The notes under the pieces: model-generated
Databases searched by the model: none
What the model saw: only the letters and a program-made list of their open reading frames with translations
Told to the model about the DNA's origin: nothing
Shown here: positions 52,435-52,500 of the stretch, one piece after another
Numbering within the stretch: position 1 is the stretch's first letter
Layout of the letters: each line of letters starts with the position of its first letter
Source: Gammaproteobacteria bacterium
GTDB lineage: Bacteria > Pseudomonadota > Gammaproteobacteria > Steroidobacterales > PWYM01
Length of the DNA: 52,500 bases
Assembly (NCBI GenBank): GCA_007693855.1
Contig: RECU01000096.1
Coordinates: 1 to 52,500, forward strand
Direction of reading: 5' to 3'
Made by a program: the position numbers and the translations under genes

Positions 52435-52500
52435 TCAAGTTCTCCTGGTGAGGCGGACTGGCGGGCATGGTAGCGTCGTGACAAGCATTCGTCGCGTCCA

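Noticed and set aside
50842-52473. A 543-codon plus-strand frame opposite the molybdopterin subunit gene.
   Set aside because: Low-complexity Arg/Ala/Gly composition, antisense to a gene with clear motifs.
52435-52500. Possible end of an iorA gene upstream of the molybdopterin subunit.
   Set aside because: The frame that ends in TGA just before the ATG does not show the Cys motifs or the usual C-terminus of the [2Fe-2S] subunit.

Overview
The window is GC-rich, densely coded bacterial chromosome, most likely from a gammaproteobacterium. Supporting markers are a Pil-Chp type ChpA, the ampD-ampE pair, RppH, ErpA, a chorismate mutase/prephenate dehydrogenase fusion (TyrA), HemJ, a dusB not followed by fis, and an anmK-M23 peptidase pair. 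A NaChBac-type sodium channel fits an environmental, possibly halophilic or alkaliphilic lineage such as Ectothiorhodospiraceae/Chromatiales; that placement is inference. No tRNA, rRNA, IS element, prophage or CRISPR array was seen. No gap between genes exceeds about 215 bases.

Layout. 1-2.7 kb: the 3' end of chpA, with a slippage-prone Glu-Pro repeat, and a CheW-like gene. 2.7-6.4 kb: rsmE, ampD, ampE, a PduO-type cobalamin adenosyltransferase and an inositol-monophosphatase family enzyme. 6.4-12.4 kb: a large TolB-propeller/amidohydrolase whose metal site looks lost, pdxH, a small basic protein, a PAS-PAS-GGDEF cyclase and a secreted six-cysteine protein. 12.6-18.1 kb: recQ, dusB, a B12-binding protein with a CarH-type photosensor motif and an MltD-like lipoprotein. 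18-25.4 kb: a class IV aminotransferase, yceH, a decayed HerA-like ATPase pseudogene, an SDR, a DUF2868/DUF3482 membrane protein-GTPase pair and the sodium channel.

25.4-38.5 kb is a long minus-strand block. In transcription order it holds fghA and a gamma-glutamyltransferase; a repeat lipoprotein, an aldo/keto reductase, an MltB-like transglycosylase and an alpha/beta-hydrolase-fold protein; a secreted VOC protein; a Tat-exported nitrilase-fold protein with a PGM1-type ATP-grasp ligase; and a 2-oxoacid:ferredoxin oxidoreductase (alpha, beta) with a ferritin-like protein. 38.7-45.2 kb runs mostly on the plus strand: tyrA, a GGDEF cyclase, rppH, (minus) hemJ, a DUF6776 protein, a bactofilin, erpA and ppx. 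45.2-52.4 kb is minus: the M23/LysM peptidase, anmK and ppk in one likely operon, preceded by an orphan molybdopterin-binding subunit of the isoquinoline oxidoreductase type.

Themes. Cell-wall turnover and recycling recur (AmpD/AmpE, two lytic transglycosylases, M23 endopeptidase, AnmK). Polyphosphate is covered by convergent ppx and ppk. Two diguanylate cyclases are present. Several proteins keep a catalytic fold but lack the catalytic residues: the amidohydrolase, the nitrilase-fold protein and the alpha/beta-hydrolase. The least familiar material is the nitrilase-fold/PGM1-ligase pair, the B12 protein with a Wx9EH motif, the multiply deleted HerA-like pseudogene, and mutually exclusive hairpins in front of the M23 peptidase gene.
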